Assembly (NCBI GenBank): GCA_964390335.1
Contig: CAYMHU010000021.1
Coordinates: forward strand, 1-64,000
Length of the DNA: 64,000 nucleotides
Reading direction: 5' to 3'
DNA from: Granulosicoccus sp964390335
GTDB lineage: Bacteria; Pseudomonadota; Gammaproteobacteria; Granulosicoccales; Granulosicoccaceae
Shown: positions 61,255 through 64,000 of the stretch, in pieces
Layout: every line of letters starts with the position of its first letter
Numbering within the stretch: the stretch's first letter is position 1
Notes under the pieces: generated by a model
What the model was told of the DNA's origin: nothing
What the model saw: only the letters and a program-made list of their open reading frames with translations
Database searches by the model: none
Program-made: the position numbers and the translations under genes

Positions 61255-62301
61255 ATGAAAATTCAACGAATCGTCCTGCTGGGTTTTCTGTCTTTATCGC
61301 TTATTGCCTGCAGCGGTGAAGGCACGGATTCAGATTCAGCGCCAATTGAGGACTTGCCTGTCACGATAGATGCAGGAAATTATCAAGCTAAATTACTAAC
61401 CGCGTTGAGTCGCTTGCGGGCGGACTACTTCGAGCACTTTGTAGCGGCCCCTGAATTAGCTAATAATCTTTTTGCTGTTCCACTGCCTGATGCAACATCG
61501 TATTTTGGCCCGCAACCGTACCCAACGAGCATCGAAACCGCCAATTGTGATAGTGGCAGCGTTACTCGCGATATAACAGCATCTGATGAGCTCTTACAGA
61601 CCATTAATGCAAACTTTAACTTCACAGACTGCTCATTGAATGGTCGATTGCACAATGGTAGCGTGTCCTTAGAGCTTGACGGTGATGTTCCGTCTCGCTT
61701 GGGAGGGCAGCGGGGTATTGTTATGATGCAATTTGCGAATATGCAAATTGACAGTGATGTCTCGCCAACCGTTGCCCAACAGCTGACTGGCAGTTTTAAA
61801 AACCGATCTGGGTGGCAAGGCGGCGGCATTGCTTACAAACATGAATACAGAACCGAAGTGTACACAGAAACTTCTATCAACAGCGAATTAAGCATTAACG
61901 ATGCGATTTACATACAGGAGCTTGGTTCTGACTACACCTTTGAAGATGACTACTACTTTCGATTATCGGAGAGTGGAACTTTAAGCGCCGTGAGTGCAAC
62001 TCCTAATCAGCCTGCAAACTACACTATACTGATCGACCCAACGCTGGAATACAGTAGTCAATTGAACACGTCAAATTTTCCGGTTTATGATGATGATATT
62101 CAAGCGGGTAGTATCATTTATAGTTTGGAAACAGGTGAGAGCGTAACTGTGACCCAATCAGATACAGATCCTATGTTTAGTAGCTATACGGTTTTCGATG
62201 GCAACAACACCTTTTCCGAGACCGATGCATGGCTGTACCCAATCGCCTGCGATGATAACAGCCCAATGAACAAGCGTGATCTGTGCAGCACTCGTCAGTA
62301 G
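61255..62301 (+). CDS. Predicted lipoprotein of unknown function
   Basis: About 348 residues from the ATG at 61255 (MKIQRIVLLGFLSLSLIAC); an upstream start at 61207 would bury the signal. The lipobox is LIAC with Ser after Cys, fitting outer-membrane sorting. The first residues after the Cys, SGEGTDSDS, are like those of the lipoprotein at 16.5 kb (SGEGPEL). The body is Ser/Thr/Asn-rich, probably beta-sheet, with pairs of Cys at about 115 and 142 that may form a disulfide. No family recognised. Confidence 0.6.
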   Translation: MKIQRIVLLGFLSLSLIACSGEGTDSDSAPIEDLPVTIDAGNYQAKLLTALSRLRADYFEHFVAAPELANNLFAVPLPDATSYFGPQPYPTSIETANCDSGSVTRDITASDELLQTINANFNFTDCSLNGRLHNGSVSLELDGDVPSRLGGQRGIVMMQFANMQIDSDVSPTVAQQLTGSFKNRSGWQGGGIAYKHEYRTEVYTETSINSELSINDAIYIQELGSDYTFEDDYYFRLSESGTLSAVSATPNQPANYTILIDPTLEYSSQLNTSNFPVYDDDIQAGSIIYSLETGESVTVTQSDTDPMFSSYTVFDGNNTFSETDAWLYPIACDDNSPMNKRDLCSTRQ

Positions 62302-62324
62302 ATAGATAAAAAACGCCCCAATAT

Positions 62325-63146
62325 CTAGCCGACTGGCTTGAGCTGAGGTACATCCGGTACGCCGTGCTGTTTAACCCGATCTAGATTCGCCACGGTGCCC
62401 GTTGTCATTAGTGGCTCCACGCCTAATTCGGTTAATTGCTGTCTGGACGCTATCATTTCATGGTATCTCCGTTCTGCATGTACTTCAGTACCTTGCACCA
62501 GTCGCTGTAACATCCGGTGATCCATAGCAGTAAATTCGTCCACCAGGTTTTTCCAAAGCCAATCTTGGATATTGGCTTCGTGTGCGCCCTCCAACGCTTC
62601 GATGAGCAATCCGGCCAAGCCTTTAATAACAACGCTGCGCAGCAATTTGCGCTCAGCGGCGTCGCCGGCCTGTGCGCTAACTATATCGATTGGCATACCG
62701 AAATCATCTAGTAATGCATTTAACTCTTGTGCACCATCACCGGCAAACATCGCTGGTGTATTGATGCCATTACCCGGCACCATCGCCATTAGCGCAACGT
62801 CGCAAAACTTAAAGCCTGCCGAGTTTGCAGTTGCAGCAAGTTCACGTTTAAGTCCTGCACTACCGCTTGAGAAATCTGCATAAATTGCTGAACTGGGGAT
62901 GGAATCTATGGCTTGATTCATTGCGGTTAAGGAGTCCACGGAACCGGTAAACGATAAAATAAAATGAGCGTCAGTTACGGCTTCTGCAGCAGTAGAGGTA
63001 CGTGTAATGCCTGCAGGTGTCTTCACATCGGCTGGGTCATAGCCACTCAGTTTGATGTCTTTCCTGGAGGTGGTAATTGCGTCGGCGAGGTCTTTACCTA
63101 TTAGGTGACCAGCTTCCCCAATTCCAAACAAGGCTATTTTCTGCAT
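62325..63146 (-). CDS. NAD(P)-dependent dehydrogenase with DUF1932 domain
   Basis: A 273-residue protein of the 6-phosphogluconate dehydrogenase-like group. The Rossmann start is IALFGIGEAGHLIGKDL. The middle has DFSSGSAGLKRELAA and FCDVALMAMVPGNGINTPAM, replacing the DAPVSGG block of MmsB. The C-terminal domain (KLLRSVVIKGLAGLLIEALEGAHEA) is DUF1932. Such enzymes often oxidise beta-hydroxyacids. It is divergent from the next gene across 114 bp. Confidence 0.8.
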   Translation of the reverse strand: MQKIALFGIGEAGHLIGKDLADAITTSRKDIKLSGYDPADVKTPAGITRTSTAAEAVTDAHFILSFTGSVDSLTAMNQAIDSIPSSAIYADFSSGSAGLKRELAATANSAGFKFCDVALMAMVPGNGINTPAMFAGDGAQELNALLDDFGMPIDIVSAQAGDAAERKLLRSVVIKGLAGLLIEALEGAHEANIQDWLWKNLVDEFTAMDHRMLQRLVQGTEVHAERRYHEMIASRQQLTELGVEPLMTTGTVANLDRVKQHGVPDVPQLKPVG

Positions 63147-63260
63147 GATGAGAGTCTCGAATTGTTCTAGAAGTGCAGGGTGTCTCTTAATACTAATACA
63201 AGTCTGTAGCTTGTAGGCTAAAACTACTATAATGGGCTGAGCTAACAGGGATTCGACGAC

Positions 63261-64000
63261 ATGACAAACACATTATCGCTGCCAACCGACAAAATCATTG
63301 CCCATGTGGAAGGCACTGTTGGTCATGTGATCTTTAACAACCCAGAGCGCTACAATGCTGTCTCATTAGAAATGTGGGATGCGGTTGAAATGGCCTTGTC
63401 TGCATTTGCAAAAGATGACCAGGTGAGGGTAGTTGTGTTATCGGGTGCTGGTGGTAAGGCATTTGTATCCGGAGCTGATATCTCAAAATTTGAAAAAGAG
63501 CGCGGATCGAAAGATGCCACGGCTCACTATAATGCGCGCTTGAAAGTCGTTTACGAGCTCATTGAGCATTTTCCAAAGCCAACTATTGCCATGATCAATG
63601 GGCATTGCATTGGCGGCGGTTTAAACCTTGCAACTTGTGTCGATTTTAGAGTTGCCTCTAGTAAATCTCGTTTTGCGATGCCTGCAGCTAAACTGGCGTT
63701 GGGGTATCCGTTTGACGCCATTCGACGCTTGATGAATGCGGTTGGTCCAGCTGCCGCTAAACAGCTGATGTTCACTGCAAAGTCAATAGATACGGAAACT
63801 GCGCTGCGTATAGGCTTGGTACAAGAGGTTGTTGAAGAGGATGCCTTGACCGATTGCGTTAACGAGCTAGCCACCACTATTTCCGGTAACGCCCCGTTAA
63901 CCATTGGTGCAATGAAATTCATTGCCACGCAAGTCATGGAGCCTACTCCGGAACGCAGAGACTTAGCTCGATGTGATGAAATGGTTGCAGCTTGCTTTGC
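63261..64000 (+). CDS. Enoyl-CoA hydratase/isomerase-family protein (3' end outside window)
   Basis: At least 246 residues of a crotonase that runs off the right edge. Fold motifs are present: VSGADISKFEKE and MINGHCIGGGLNLATCVDFRV. Both usual catalytic Glu positions are changed: GGGLNL instead of GGGxEL, and RFAMPAAKLALGYP instead of PEI. It therefore is unlikely to hydrate enoyl-CoA and may catalyse another crotonase reaction. The ATG is at 63261; no clear ribosome binding site stands before it. Divergent from the DUF1932 dehydrogenase gene. Confidence 0.85.
   Translation, partial: MTNTLSLPTDKIIAHVEGTVGHVIFNNPERYNAVSLEMWDAVEMALSAFAKDDQVRVVVLSGAGGKAFVSGADISKFEKERGSKDATAHYNARLKVVYELIEHFPKPTIAMINGHCIGGGLNLATCVDFRVASSKSRFAMPAAKLALGYPFDAIRRLMNAVGPAAAKQLMFTAKSIDTETALRIGLVQEVVEEDALTDCVNELATTISGNAPLTIGAMKFIATQVMEPTPERRDLARCDEMVAACF

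Noticed and set aside
1..64000. tRNA, rRNA, CRISPR array, prophage, integrase or transposase
   Set aside because: I looked for cloverleaf ends, spaced direct repeats and mobile-element proteins by eye and found none. A covariance-model search was not possible.

Overview
The window reads as chromosomal DNA of a heterotrophic, probably marine, gammaproteobacterium. The evidence is indirect. Gene content is dense and strongly catabolic: TRAP and TTT carboxylate transporters, FGly sulfatases, crotonases, family III CoA-transferase, monooxygenase and dehalogenase-like enzymes. Spermidine synthesis follows the carboxyspermidine route fed by SpeA/SpeB. Base composition is balanced and several genes start with TTG or GTG. 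I see no rRNA, tRNA, CRISPR array, integrase, transposase or phage gene. Genus cannot be set from what is here.

Layout. 0-0.8 kb: tail of a secreted FN3-like protein. 0.9-7.7 kb: hybrid histidine kinase, then an operon of IlvD/Edd dehydratase, DpaL-like PLP lyase, Asp/Glu racemase-family protein and M24 hydrolase; then a converging TPR protein. 9.1-11.0 kb: Gfo/Idh/MocA oxidoreductase and nitrilase-family amidohydrolase. 11.0-16.2 kb (minus strand): speA, carboxyspermidine dehydrogenase, carboxyspermidine decarboxylase and speB, a complete arginine-to-spermidine route apart from aspartate semialdehyde supply. 16.5-22 kb: CBM9-like lipoprotein, a methyltransferase paired with an SAH-hydrolase-like protein, and a PAS-GGDEF-EAL protein. 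22.2-22.9 kb: a scar where two decapitated genes (enolase superfamily and sulfatase) abut. 22.9-34 kb: Baeyer-Villiger-type monooxygenase, DUF882 peptidase, formylglycine-generating enzyme, GST, lipoprotein plus DUF1501 pair, dehalogenase-like hydrolase, tartrate dehydrogenase-type enzyme and a cytosolic sulfatase. 34-39.6 kb: 5-oxoprolinase subunits C and B with a GST, AlkB-like dioxygenase, small membrane protein, flavin amine oxidase, cupin. 39.7-42.5 kb: valine-catabolism operon. 42.5-45.7 kb: small polysaccharide cluster with a UDP-sulfoquinovose-synthase-like enzyme. 45.8-48.6 kb: furA-katG peroxide defence. 48.6-51.1 kb: aldo/keto reductase and CaiB-type CoA-transferase, each interrupted by an artificial 100-N gap. 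51.2-61.1 kb: TctCBA, AbrB-family membrane protein, TAXI-TRAP transporter and a second sulfatase. 61.2-64 kb: lipoprotein, DUF1932-type dehydrogenase and a 3'-truncated crotonase.

How it fits together. Two importers (TTT and TAXI-TRAP), a sulfatase directly behind the TAXI permease and a formylglycine-generating enzyme 33 kb away suggest uptake of an organic acid or sulfate ester followed by cytosolic hydrolysis. In both transporter operons a hairpin sits between the binding-protein gene and the permease genes, which would favour excess binding protein. The furA gene has a consensus promoter whose predicted start point falls on the GTG start codon, with an inverted repeat laid across the promoter. 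The two N gaps are both flanked by identical 55-nt sequence; collapsing them restores both reading frames, so they are assembly joins, not missing sequence.
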